A stretch of 64,000 nt of DNA, taken from Nageia nagi (taxonomy: Eukaryota > Pinophyta). The stretch lies in the NCBI GenBank assembly GCA_050084985.1, contig JBITNC010000001.1:202988001-203052000 (forward strand). Reading direction: 5' to 3'. The notes below the pieces were generated by a model. That model ran no database searches and was not told the origin of the DNA. It worked only from the letters and a program-made list of their open reading frames with translations. Both the position numbers and the translations under genes were made by a program. Each line of letters starts with the position of its first letter. The first letter of the stretch is position 1. This document shows, one piece after another, positions 10,958 to 22,359 of the stretch.

Positions 10958-12730
10958 TTATCTTCATACTAGTTGACTATACTTTAATATGTAATTTACT
11001 TTTTTGATAATAAGGGTAAATTATATTATCAAAAGTAGTGAGGGGTTTTGTTTGAACCCCAAAAAAAATAATCAATAAATGGTCTTCAAAATAGGAAATT
11101 GTTACCCAGTTATACTTGGTGGTAGATAATAAAATTTGCAAAAAATATATTAAGAAAATAAGTTCAGATGATAGTTAGATATAACCTATTAGTAGCTCTA
11201 ATGCAATCTACTATAGAAATTGTATTAATAGAAAATTATCAAACTATAGTAAAAATACATTTGAATCATAATTGAGATACAACCAAACTACCTCTTTATT
11301 GTTGGAATATTCTAATCGAAAAATCCTTTATTCACCCTAAAGGTGGACTTATATTATTTGATTTTATGCAGAGTTGATTGATTTCCATTCACTATATCAT
11401 GTTCAATGAGTTTCTCTCTAGTCTCTCCTTGGGATGGTCTCCCTGCATGTCTTTGTCCAACATTTTTTATTTTTATATATTTTAGTATATTTTTTTATTG
11501 GAATCCATCTTGGACTTATTCTTCTTGTGTTGTTGTTGCTTGACTATCTGCATTTCTCACTTTTTTTTATCCTCCTTATTCTTTCTTCATCTTCCCCTTC
11601 TATAACTTCCATATTTGTTGTCTTACTTTCTAAAGAAATTGTATTATAATTCATTTTTTTTTTTAATTCCTTCTAAAATCAATAACACTACATAGGGGTT
11701 TGTTGTGCTTGATTTCTTCTATTGGACTTCTTTTGAAGTTGACTATTTTTATGATGTGGTTCATTTTATCTGTATTTTTGTTGTATTCTTCTAATTTTTT
11801 TTTTATTTTTTATTTTTGAATTGATTTCCACTTGTGCTCTTTATATTTATCTTGATACTCCTTTTCATTTTTTTTCTTTTCTCTCCTTTCTTCATCCCTC
11901 TTCTTCTTTTCTAGGAAATCCTTTGCATAGTGCTCATAACTCTTACAAATTCCATATTGTACTAGTAGATTTTCACATACAATTGGTTGCATTCATTCTC
12001 TTCCATGCTCTATTTTTAATTTTATCTCCTTCATCATGGGTTTGGAAATATCTAAATTAACCAAAAATATTGCATAACTTGAGTTTTAATTTTGTTGATC
12101 ACTCAATTGTGATAAGAGATCCAATTTCTTCTGCAATTCTAGCTATTACACATAGATGCCAACAAGATGGGTGAAGTACAAGTAGTGAGACCCATGTTGG
12201 AATGAGGTTGAAATTTTCACTTTTAAAGGAGAAATTTTTCTCCCATTTCTTGATGACTAATGCTTTCTTCCCAAGAAACCATGGAATCATCTCTTTCACT
12301 TTTTACAGGTCTTCATCAAATTGAAACTTGAATAACATAAATTCTCTTAGGAGAGAAACTAGGAATATCCATCCTTTTGTACTCCATCTTGATTTCAAGT
12401 AATTTCAAACCATATCTAGAGGGGTAATAGCCCCATAAAGTGACCAACAAGGGTTTATATTAGTCCCTCCTCTTTCTTCTCTATTATGTTTTTCAAGATC
12501 AATTTACTAATCTCATCATTAGAGAATTTAAGCTCCAATACAATCTCGATTATCTCCTCTACAAATAGTTTTTCCTACATCAACATGCTTTTCCATTGCT
12601 TGAGGGGCTTTTTATTAGTTCACAATCTTCATTTATTCATTGTATTTTGAATATCATTTGGCTACATTTCAATAAGATTATAGCTTTGCTAAGCTATAAT
12701 TTTCTTAATAACAACCTATCGTGCTTCTAA
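10958..12730 (-). mobile_element. LINE ORF1 segment, tandem copy B
   Basis: Second copy of the tandem duplication, better preserved than copy A in the ORF1 region. The offset between copies drifts from 1784 to about 1800 bp because of indels. The copy lacks ORF2. The flanking sequence after 12730 diverges from that after copy A. Confidence 0.6.
11810..12480 (-). pseudogene. L1-type LINE ORF1 (DUF4283 + zinc knuckle), decayed
   Basis: Best preserved LINE ORF1 in the window. Reading down from about 12480, the DUF4283 core contains PWFLGKKALVIKKW, then SENFNLIPTWVSL and a WHLCVIARIAEEIGSL stretch (12099-12299). This is the usual order of a conserved Trp motif, the P-x-W-V motif and a helix ending in I-G. 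After a frame break comes 11810-11992 with CENLLVQYGICKSYEHYAKD, a CCHC knuckle in which the first Cys is Tyr and the last Cys is Phe. A strongly basic Lys/Glu/Arg tail follows. The known role is LINE RNA binding. Stops and substitutions make it non-functional. An unusual single-copy DUF4283 gene is possible but less likely, since the duplicate carries independent lesions. Confidence 0.7.
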
Positions 12731-13653
12731 AATAATTTGCCCACACTTTTACTACTTATTTGTTTTCCTTTTGTTACATCATTCTCATGATTATATTACA
12801 TTTTTATTGCAAACCCAATATGTAATTTAATTATCATCCTATTTCATCTTGGATTTTAGGGGGTCTTGCATTGTATATGCAATTTGATGACTGATCCTAC
12901 TATTGGAATAACTAAACTCACATTTAAATAAGGAAATAAATAATAATAAAACTCATTCTAGAAATAAGTAAAGTTTAGAATTGAAATAAATTTTTAAAGT
13001 AATGTAAATTTTAGGAAGGAAAATCTATCTTAAGAAATATGGAAACACACTGATAAAAGTAAATATCCAATCTTAAGAATTAGAATTGATGATTGTAGTC
13101 TAAAATGTAAACATATAATAGAAAAACATTGAAATAATTCATGTATAATAATAATAATGTAATAAATATAAGAGAATTAAAACTAACTAAGGAAATGACA
13201 TAATTCAAATAATTGATGGTAGAAGGATCCATACCTAGCTAATATTAGATTTAGTATTTCCTAGAATTAAATCATAATTTAAATGAAGAATTATTATTTA
13301 TTGATTTATGAAAATCATACCACTATAATAAATTAATTGTAATATTTAATATATTATTTACAATAATCTATATATGTCCTAACTGATAGCTCTACCAATT
13401 TATACTTGTACAAAATAATTCTAAGTAACAAACTTATAGTCTTATTCAGTTATATAATTATGATTAGAATGTATGATTCCTTGATTTTGTAAGTAAATTG
13501 GATTTCTTAACCATTTGTTTGATCTATTTATTAACCATATATGATTTTGATCTATCTTCTTCATCTTTTACCAACCATACATTTCTATTATACTAAATGG
13601 GTAATGTGTTGGTGAACAAACACCCAACTGTAAAACATTTCAAGTGCATTGTT

Positions 13654-13710
13654 TACTACAAGAAACAACATGTGTTTCTAGTGGTTGGAGGTGCTTCCTT
13701 ATCCTTCAAA
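13654..13710 (+). mobile_element. Possible CACTA-like terminus
   Basis: TACTACAAGAAACAACATG followed by GTTTCTAGTGG and a GGAGG word resembles the start of plant CACTA elements (CACTACAAGAAA...), with the first C changed to T. The inner palindrome GAAACAACATGTGTTTC is also typical of such ends. No opposite terminus or 3-bp target duplication was identified, so this is tentative. Confidence 0.3.
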
Positions 13711-13756
13711 TAGCATTTTTCCATTTACCTAAATCACTTTAATTCTACCAACATAC

Positions 13757-13760
<4 letters not shown>

Positions 13761-13795
<35 letters not shown>
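13761..13795. repeat. (AT)n microsatellite
   Basis: Uninterrupted alternating TA tract of about 35 bp. Confidence 0.95.
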
Positions 13796-13798
<3 letters not shown>

Positions 13799-15451
13799 AA
13801 TAGATAAAATTCACATTTTAATATCTAAATATATTTGTTAGTCAACTATAGATGAGCATTACATTATCATTCAAAATATAGGATATAATAGTATTTTTGT
13901 ATTTAAAATAAATAATATAGTTTATAAAAACATATAATAAACTATGCATATCCATGACTCATCACTTGTCATATTCAATTTCAACAAAGAATGCATACTA
14001 ATTTAACATGTAAATGTATTTTCAATAATGATCTCTAGGTGGTATATGTGCAAGAACCAAGGAGGGTTACAAGAGATTCCTTGTTTTAAAAATAGTTTAG
14101 ATCTAATAGTTCAATTCCTTTTGAATATATAATATCCACATTTATGGATTTAAGAGTATGTGTTTCCCCTTAATAATAATATGTGAAAAGAGCCTTTCAT
14201 AGCTTTGAGGGCATTGATGGTAAAGTTTTGGAATGCAAGAAAATATGGGGGACTTATTGTAAGTATTTGACATATTTATATAAATTTTAAATGATGGATA
14301 GGTAAATTCAATGAGTGAGAAGGAGAATTATGAAATATTATTCTTATATATCTAAATTTATCCCTTCTAGTTGATGAAAAGTGAAAATAATATCATTTCA
14401 TAAATACTTTGCTATAGTCAAGAATGAATGTTCTTCTTGGAAAGGATTGCATTGGTACTTGAAATATATCTAATTCGATGATTTTTATTCCAATGACATG
14501 AATATAGATTATTCTTATAACTTGATTGGTGGTTATGAAAATAATTTAAACTCTAGGATAACATAAGGATATTAAGTTGATTCATTTAATTTTTGATGAT
14601 CTTTACAACAACATTTCTAGAACATCTACTCTTATGATATTATTTCATTCTTCAATAACATAAATCCATGCCAAAGTTCTTGTCTAATAAACATGCCACT
14701 ATACTATGAGTTCCATAATGAGAGGAATAAAAATTAGAAATAAATGTACCTCCTATGATAAGATATTACCAAGGGTATCCATGTAGTGATCACCCTAATA
14801 ACAAGGTGGAATAAAGTATGGTATAACAAATAGTGGAAATTATTGATAAATAACATAAAAAGAGGCTCTAAATGAGGCTTACTTAAATATTCATGGATAA
14901 TCATAAGAATCAATATATTCCATAAATATATCATGATTTGGATCAAAATTTAAATATGTATATATCTCAAGGAAGGAAACATATCAATCTCCATGTCTAA
15001 ATCAAAGCGTAGACTTATGTCTATCTTAAACTCAAAATCTATATAATTTGAAAGATAAATTTGGTATCATAGGTAAAACTCTAGAGATATGTATCCCCAA
15101 GGAGGATTATGATGTTATGATATGATGTAGGTTAATTTATCTTAGATCATCTCAAAATCATGAGGATAATGTCCACTCATGAAGTATCTACAATAGTCAA
15201 ACACTATCATGTTTGCTAGAAACCTATTTGTGATTTCATAAAGATGATAAGTATCAATATATGTGGTCCAAATATATTCTAATAAATCATCCCATATCTC
15301 ATATGTATAATCCAACTTAATACATGATGAATAATGATAACATAGAAGAATAAAACATGTTGATATTTTTGCAAGATCCTTTTAAGTTGTTTAAGTCAAG
15401 TACAAAGTGGTAAGTATCAATCTTAATGATTTCCTTAGTTTCATGTAGGAA

Positions 15452-15456
15452 TAATT
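15452..15456. other. Target-site duplication TAATT, low side (copy at 61231-61235)
   Basis: Five-base TAATT directly abuts the TG of the 3' LTR. An identical TAATT abuts the CA end of the 5' LTR at 61231-61235. This shows the two LTRs 45 kb apart bound one insertion. Confidence 0.88.
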
Positions 15457-16401
15457 TGTTAGGTTCTATTATTTTTAAATAAAAATTTGATAAATCTACC
15501 TTTTAATATTTGTAAACTAATCCAAATAATATAATATAAAATAAAATAAAACCACACAAGGAGAGGAGATAAGTTTAATGTGGTTCACTTGATGTGAGCT
15601 ACATCTATTGAGAAGATTTAAATCCTTTATTTAACACCAATTTTTCAAACCAACAAGAGATAAATAAACAATATAAATCTATTGTAACCCTCTTCTTGGT
15701 ATAATATATCTTCACTATAAAACTCTCAATCTCTCTCCAACAAACTTGCATTAAACTACATAATCTCATAATGCCTAAATTGCACATATATTACATCCCA
15801 ATCCAACACCATGGATTTAGAAGAGTGTTACCTTATTAAATAATCTCAAACTAGGTAAAAAAGGATCCTTGGTAAATGTCCCAATAAATTATGGTCCTTA
15901 ACTCATGAATTAATACATCATGGAGAGTGTATTTGACAACCCAAAATTGAGTTTAATGCTCTCTATATACTAATTTGCCACCATTAAATTAGTCTTAACC
16001 TTATAATCAACCTCTTATCCCAATTCAATACCATGGATTTATAAGAGTGTTACATTATGAAAGAAGATTAAAATAGGTGAAAATAATCCTTGGAAAATAT
16101 CCTAATCAAGTATAAACCCTAACTCACAAATTAAGGTATCATGGAGAATGCATTTGACAAGCCAAAATGGATTTCAATACTCTCTATCTACTAATAAGCC
16201 ACCATTAGACTAGTCTTGACCTTGTGATCAACCTCCTATAGATCAATTAATATTACAATACCCAAAATACCCCTATCCTTATTAATTTATTAGTTACCTA
16301 TTTGGTGGTTGGTTGGTCCTGCATGATCGATCCTATATGTAATAATTATAAATAGTGTGATAAATAAAAATTAGCCAATGAATAAGGCTTCATACTCAAT
16401 A
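15457..16401 (-). repeat. Copia 3' LTR (945 bp)
   Basis: Starts TGTTAGGTTC and ends CTCAATA on the plus strand (C-to-T change from CA). It aligns along its length to 60509-61230, for example GGAGAGGAGATAAGTTTAA and CTCTCCAACAAA. It is 223 bp longer than its partner because a segment of about 222 bp is tandemly duplicated (15795-16240). Confidence 0.9.
15795..16240 (-). repeat. 222-bp tandem duplication private to the 3' LTR
   Basis: The segment starting ATCCCAATCCAACACCATGG (15795) recurs from 16017 as ATCCCAATTCAATACCATGG. Both units continue with AAGAGTGTTAC, a CTTGGWAAATRTCC word and a GCCACCATTA word. The partner LTR (60509-61230) holds a single unit. The two units have diverged noticeably, so the duplication is not recent. 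Confidence 0.85.
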
Positions 16402-16416
16402 ATATCCCACTTAGAT
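16402..16416 (-). other. Copia polypurine tract
   Basis: On the minus strand TAAGTGGGATAT lies directly before the 3' LTR start. It matches the usual plant copia tract (AAGTGGGAGA-like), which primes plus-strand DNA synthesis. Its place next to the LTR fixes the element's orientation. Confidence 0.75.
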
Positions 16417-16439
16417 AATAATACATTGCATCATATCAT

Positions 16440-17230
16440 AGTAAGGTATTGAAATATTCTCATTATGGCCTCTTTCTCCTTAAGACCAACCAATGTTGAG
16501 AAAAACGTAACTTCTCCCTTGTTACCACCTTTATCAACATATCAATAGAGTTTTGAGATGTGTGAATATTTCCCATCAATGAACCATCCTCCATCACAAA
16601 CCATATGAAATGGTACCTTAGTTGTTTTTGTTTGGTTCTAGAATGGAATGTTGAGTTCTTTTAAATATGGTAGTACTTTTATTATCAATCTTTACAACCA
16701 AATCATCTCTTTATTGGATTCTATAGTTGCAACATACAATACTTCCATGGTTGAAAGGGTTATGACTTGTTGAATCGTGAATATCCAACTAACTATTGAA
16801 TAAACAATAGTAAATACATACCTTTTTGTGCTCCTCCCACCATATTTATCACCTATCACATGTAAATAACATATCCTTACAAGTAAATATTATAACCTAT
16901 AAAATGTAAAGAGTAAGTTGGAATACCTCTTAAATACTTAAGTATCCACTTAACCACATTCTAATGTGCTCTTCTTGGATTGTTCATAAATATACTTACA
17001 TCTCGTACTACTTGTTCTATATCTAGTCTTTTACAAACCATGGCATATATCAAACTCCCAATAATTGAATTATAGGAAACCTCAATCATGTACTCTTGTT
17101 TTGCTTATATCTCAAGACATAAATCTTTTGTGAGCTTAAACTATTTTTCCAAAGGTTTAGTGACCTCTTTTGCATTATTCATGTTAAATAATTTTATCAC
17201 CTTCTCAATGTAGTCCTCTTGAGATAACTT
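16440..17230 (-). pseudogene. Copia RNase H domain and pol C-terminus, decayed
   Basis: RNase H removes RNA from the RNA-DNA hybrid during reverse transcription. Minus-strand reading gives SYNSIIGSLMYAM and CKRLDIEQVV near 17000-17100, then WILKYLRG-like residues near 16900-16960, the standard copia motifs joining RT to RNase H. At 16500-16650 is the region equivalent to the conserved C-terminus: RYHFICD, a KYSHISK-like stretch, then a VDKGGNKGE-like stretch. The reading frame ends near 16470, just before the polypurine tract. Stops occur at expected Trp and Gln positions. Not functional. Confidence 0.8.
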
Positions 17231-18620
17231 TAAAATATGGTTTTATTTTTTTCTTATTATTCTTATACCAAGGATTTAGTTTTCCTCAACTAAATTCTTC
17301 ATGTCAAAATTTTTAGCCAACTGTTCTATGAGATTAACAATGTCTTGCATGATAGATCCACAAGCATAGCATCCACATTTAAGACAAATATAATATAGTT
17401 TCTATTATTAGTTATCTTAAAATATACATAATGATTAGATAGACATATAGTAAACTTCATGGTCATAACAATGGTAATGGAGTTTATCAACTTTGGACAT
17501 GTGTTAGATGATGTTTTTCAAAGCATTTTTTCATGAAATTTTGTAGGATTATGGATGAGAGAGTCCATATTTCAAATATGCTATTTATTTTATAATTGAA
17601 TTAGATTTTCTATTTTAAATATAATTTCTAATGAAAGAGGGTCCATAAACTTTTAAAAATAGGGTTTCATATTTGCTAAATAACTTTTTATCTTTTTTAT
17701 AATTATAAAAAATAAAATATATATCCATAATTTGCAAACAATTCTCCATAATTAAAAAAAAAAAAATTGAAAATAGTAAGTTTAGGTCAAATTATGCTTG
17801 ATGAACATGAGCATTTTTTGAAATGAAAAATTAGGTCTAATGAAAAAATAATTTTCATGAAAAAATTACAAAAAAATATCCTCCACAATCTTTAATGTCT
17901 TAGGTATCTTTACCTTAAAGGATTTAAGAAAATATTTTAATTTAGGTCTAATTATGCTTTAGGGACATTATGCAGGCATGGTTCTAAAATTGTATTTTTT
18001 AAATAGTAGGTTTTAAACATGCCTATCAAAAATTTATTTCTATGATCTGGTATTGAAATAAATTACATGTTTGAAAACTAGACTTTAAGCACTACATTTT
18101 CACTAAAGTGACCTTTTTCAATATTTCAACTCTAAGTACTTCAAATTTTGAGATCAATTGTGATGAAATGTGAAAATCAAGTAAAATAGTTCCACTTTTT
18201 GGCCAAAAATGGGACTCAACTTCTTGCACTTACCCTCCCATGAATGTGTCAAACTTAATATACCATTATCTTGGAGCTTGTTTAAGGCCATACAAGCTCT
18301 TTTTTAGTTTATATACATAATAACATTTATCTTTTATATAAAAACCTTCAAGTTGTTGCATGCAAATCTCTTCCTCCAAATACCCATAAAGAAAGTAGTA
18401 TTAATATCCAATTATTCAAGAAAATGATTTTTTGTAGCCATAATACTCAATACTGCTCTAATGGAAGTCATTTTAACCACTACTAAAATGTTCTCATTAA
18501 AATGTATACCTTTCTTTTGAGTGAAACCCTTGACCATGAACCTTTCTTTGTACCTCATTTTTCCATATCTTTCCTCTTTCAACTTGTACAACCATTTCAT
18601 TTTATTGCCTCTTTACCTTT
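17231..18620 (-). pseudogene. Copia reverse transcriptase, decayed
   Basis: RNA-dependent DNA polymerase of the copia element. The N-terminal part at 18412-18600 is open and reads KWLYKLKEERYGKMRYKER, then KGFTQKKGIHFNE and VVKMTSIRAVLSIMA, the most conserved copia RT block. Around 17340-17450 the minus strand gives HYVYFKITNNRNYIIFVL followed by NVDAML, the place of the catalytic YVDDM motif with one Asp lost. Near 17170-17230 a KLSQEDYIEKVIKLFNM stretch precedes a short linker to RNase H. Between 17500 and 18350 the coding sequence is heavily eroded, with poly-A/T runs and indels. Confidence 0.85.
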
Positions 18621-18759
18621 TGGAAGCTCAACCAAATCCCAAGTTTGGTTATGAAGTAGCAAACCCATCTCATCCTTTATTGCAAGTTCCCACTTATTTT
18701 ATGTACTTATATGTATGGCTTTATCAAAATATTTAGTTTCATCACTATCAATATAGAGC

Positions 18760-19670
18760 ATATAATAAAGAGCACTAAAATACCATTTAGGAGGTTTACT
18801 AAGCCTTGAATATATCCTCAAAAAATTAGGTGGAGTTTATGGTTATCATTATTGAATACCTTTAGTTTTATCCTTAGGCTTTACATTATCATCAACATCA
18901 TCAAGAGTTACAAACTTTGGATCCTCTTTCTTTTCCTTTTTATTAACCTAAAATATATCTTTATACATGCATTTTTCATTAAATGTTACATATGTACTTC
19001 TTATGATTTTTATATTATGAACATCCCATAATCTATAATATAAAACATCAATACCATATTCCAATGAAGTAGCATTTTTTATACTTATCATAAATTTTCT
19101 TTCTAAAATATTTCTCAATGTGTATAAAAGCCTCATATCCAAAGACTCTAAGGAAAAGAGTTATTTACCATTTTACCTACCCATATCTATTTTAGAATAC
19201 CTCCATGAAATATACTAGATGTACCCATATTAACCAAGTAAATAGTAGTTTCAACAATATTTTCCCAAATATATAAAGGTAAATATGTATTCAACCTCAT
19301 TCTTCTAGTCCATTCCATAATTATCCTATTTATACTTTTTGAAACCCCATTTTCTTGTGATATCCTAGGAACTACCTATATTCTTCTAATGCCATTATTG
19401 GAATAGAAATTATAAAAATCTTGGTTAAAAAACTCACTAAAATTATCAAATTTGAGATATTTTAACTTTTTACTAGTTTCAAAATAACAAATGCCTTCCA
19501 ATTTGCAAAAGTTTCAAATACATCAATTTTTTCTTAATATAATAGACCCATATATTTCTTGTAGCATCATCCATAAAGGTGACATAATAAGAGAAACTAC
19601 CAAGAAGAGATACTTGTGAATAACTTGATACATTTGTATGTACTAAATCTAACTTTTCACCTTTCCTCTT
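18760..19670 (-). pseudogene. Copia integrase core and C-terminus, decayed
   Basis: Integrase joins the cDNA to host DNA. The 19479-19670 segment reads GEKLDLVHTNVSSYSQVSL then YYVTFMDDATRNIWVYYIKK, with the first catalytic Asp region (HTN where relatives have HTD) and the DDATR motif. Continuing to 19200-19450 are KFDNFSEFFNQDF-like and SQENGVSKS residues; the latter contains the catalytic Glu. At 18948-19142 is the C-terminal GYDL-type block with YRLWDVHN and IIRSTYVTFNEKCMY. The frame is cut at 19670 by the inserted gypsy LTR. The preceding zinc-binding region of the same protein lies 34 kb away at 53755-53880. Confidence 0.88.
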
Positions 19671-21003
19671 TGTAAGCATCCAAATCCTTAACAATTAGAA
19701 GTTAGGTTCCAATCCATAACAAAACCTCAAGATCTAGATAGTTACTTATAAATATTTTTATCAAATTTTATCTTGTATTAAAATGATAAATATGGGAATA
19801 AAATATGGAGTGTTATTAATGTATTTTCTTGTTGGATATGTGTAGAACACCTATGAAATAAATATTGTTAAAGGAAATCTCTAACCTCAAGTTTGTAGGA
19901 TCTTGAAACCACTCAAGATAGGGATAAACCTTAGCTAAAGGTGATATTAGGTCTCCTTATCCATAGTTAAATGTATGATCAAAATATAATCAAGGATTCC
20001 TATATGCATATGACTTGCTCTTTTTCTAATGCTCAATACTATGTGCTCTTTAATAAACTTTTGTATGTTAGAAGGATAAACAAGATGTAATGGAAATGAT
20101 ATCAAATGATATGACTAAATGATGCAAGGATAAACAATGGTAAAACACCCAAAATATAGCCAAGATAATGATCTAAACACAAAGTATATAAAATAATTAA
20201 TACTCAAGATGTTATGAATAATTATAATTCTAAACTAACAAAGAGGGTATGTTCAATTATGGATAAAAATGCAACTATAAAGGATCTTGATAAACCCTAG
20301 GTTATTAACAAATTAAAACACTAAATATGAAAATAATATGATCAAGTATGATAATTAACCATAAACAAGTATTTCTATAATGTTAATTCACCATGGTTAT
20401 GCTAAACAATGGCAAATAATTATATGATTATGAATTATTTAGAAAAACCCTAAACTAAACCTAAGATAAAATGATAATTAGCCTATGTTTTCAATTATAT
20501 TCTAAACAATATATGATAATAAAAAGGATAATGTTGCTCTAATTTCCTTTAATAATTATTTATAACCTATAAACAACCTTAAAATAGCATATTATATCGA
20601 AATGACAAAGATATAACTTCAATCTACCCATGAGGTAGGGTGAGAAGAGTTGTTGAAGATTATACAAGGGTGAGCTCCTCTCAAAACCCTAATAGATGTT
20701 GATGATAGAAAAGTTATTTACAAATGCTTTGATTTTCTCCATAGTTATCTATAAAATCTCAACAAGATTAAGACAAAAGTTAGTTTTAGATTCTAAAAAT
20801 GAAGGAAATTCCTTTTTATAATGCTCTATGTTTAATTGATTAAACAATTAAGAAGGCTATAGGATTAGTTGTTTGGTTGGTTAATCAACCAATTGATTAA
20901 TTCTTATTATGATTTTTGACCAAAGTGCTAATTTTGACCAATGTTGACATTTAAGCTCATATATTCATATTTGCTACAAATATGTAATTTTTAGGTGTCT
21001 ATA
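19671..21003 (-). repeat. Tat-like element 3' LTR (1.33 kb)
   Basis: Plus-strand ends are TGTAAGCATC and GGTGTCTATA; on the minus strand the LTR starts TATAGACACC, a decayed TGTAGACACC, a common plant gypsy LTR start. It aligns to 52316-53754 over its length (CCTTAACAA, ATAGTTACTTATAAATATTTTT, GAGGTAGGGTGAGAA). A TATA-like TTATAAAAAGGAA on the minus strand at about 20811-20823 may be the LTR promoter. Confidence 0.85.
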
Positions 21004-21016
21004 GTTTCCCCCTTTT
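21004..21016 (-). other. Tat-like element polypurine tract
   Basis: Minus strand AAAAGGGGGAAAC directly precedes the LTR start. It shows that 19671-21003 is the 3' LTR and that the interior extends to higher coordinates. Confidence 0.75.
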
Positions 21017-22028
21017 GAGTTGAGTTTTGCAAGCATTCAAGACTTAGCATAAAGAAGAAGGTAAATATTATGGTTATATTAATATCATAATAAATACAAT
21101 TTTTTTTAATTTATTTGATAATCATAAATGTTTGTATAATAATGCTTAATGATTATTTTTATAATAAGGATGGAATATGAATGTAAGTATACAAACCTAC
21201 CAAATGTTAGGAGATAAGTGTAAATACTCTCAATGACATGATTAATGTAGGATAACCTAATATATGGTAACATATTAAAATGGTTTACTTATCAAATATG
21301 TAAGCTTACTAATATGATCATGATAATGCTAACATTTTCCCATGGAAAACAAAGATAAAGAATTATAAAGATAAAATTTGCCCCATGTTAAATGAACGAG
21401 AAAGCAAAAACCATGGTAATGATAACAATGAGCTCTTTACTCCAAGTAATGGTAAGAAAAGAAATATAATAATAAAATCTTTTCCCAAGTTAAATAAAAA
21501 TCAAGAAATGATGGTGCTAAAATTATGCCTTTACCCCATGTTGAATGAAAAGTAAATAAATATTATTTGTTCCCCATTTTAAATGGAAAACAAAAAGGTT
21601 ATTTTCAAATGATATATTTTTTCTAATTAATGGAAAATAAATATGTAGAAGTTCATGATATGAACACAATAATAGAATGATAACTTTGCCAAAAGTAATG
21701 TTAAGAAAAGGATTATGCTCAAGGATAATGCTAAATATAATGATGTATGATATAGAAATAATATGTTAGGATATGATGGTATTGAATTTGATTTGAGATA
21801 TTTGATATTTCATCTCCCAAATAATGGAATGTGGGTGAACAAAATGAATAAATGAAATAATCATTATTTATTTATTAAGTGTTAATTGATCATGCAAAAG
21901 ATATAATATTCAAAGCTTATGATATGATACTTAAATATATATGATAAATATAATTTTTGATGTTATAATTTCACCAATAAAGATAATCCATATATAAAAT
22001 GATAGCATTATGAAAATTCATAATAAAA

Positions 22029-22069
<41 letters not shown>

Positions 22070-22359
22070 GATAAGCTCAAATATAATGACAATATGATTA
22101 GGATGATATACCACATGATGATATAAATAATGATAAGTGATGATAAGGGTATCCCATGATAATTTTATGAGATGAGTGACTTTATCCTACCCTAAATTTT
22201 TCCACTAGTGGATGATGGTAAAAGTGGAGTGAGATCTAATATCAACTCCCGTGATTTCAATATGATAATGATATCTATTGATAAAACTATGCATAAGTCA
22301 TAGTATTTAAATATCAAGATATATGATACAAAATATGACTCAACTAAAATATGAATATT
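21017..22359 (-). other. Non-coding 3' region of the Tat-like element
   Basis: No coding signature. Between 21330 and 21600 a word like TTTCCCCATGTTAAATGGAA recurs about five times (near 21334, 21388, 21478, 21528 and 21570) at 40-90 bp spacing, alternating with TAATGGTAAGAAAAG-like words. An (AT)n tract lies at 22031-22067. Tat-lineage elements often have a long non-coding stretch before the 3' LTR, which would fit. Confidence 0.5.
22031..22067. repeat. (AT)n microsatellite
   Basis: Uninterrupted alternating AT tract of about 37 bp. Confidence 0.95.

Larger units (their letters stand above)
12731..15456. other. Gene-less flank of the nested complex
   Basis: No coding signature recognised on either strand. 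It contains an (AT)n tract and a possible CACTA-like end (listed separately) and otherwise anonymous AT-rich DNA. The first five bases outside the outer copia LTR are TAATT (15452-15456). Confidence 0.5.

Noticed and set aside
19671-21003. Two independent solo LTRs at 19671 and 52316
   Set aside because: A polypurine tract adjoins the low copy only on its inner side, a gag in matching orientation lies between, and the outer copia halves fit together only if this is one insertion.
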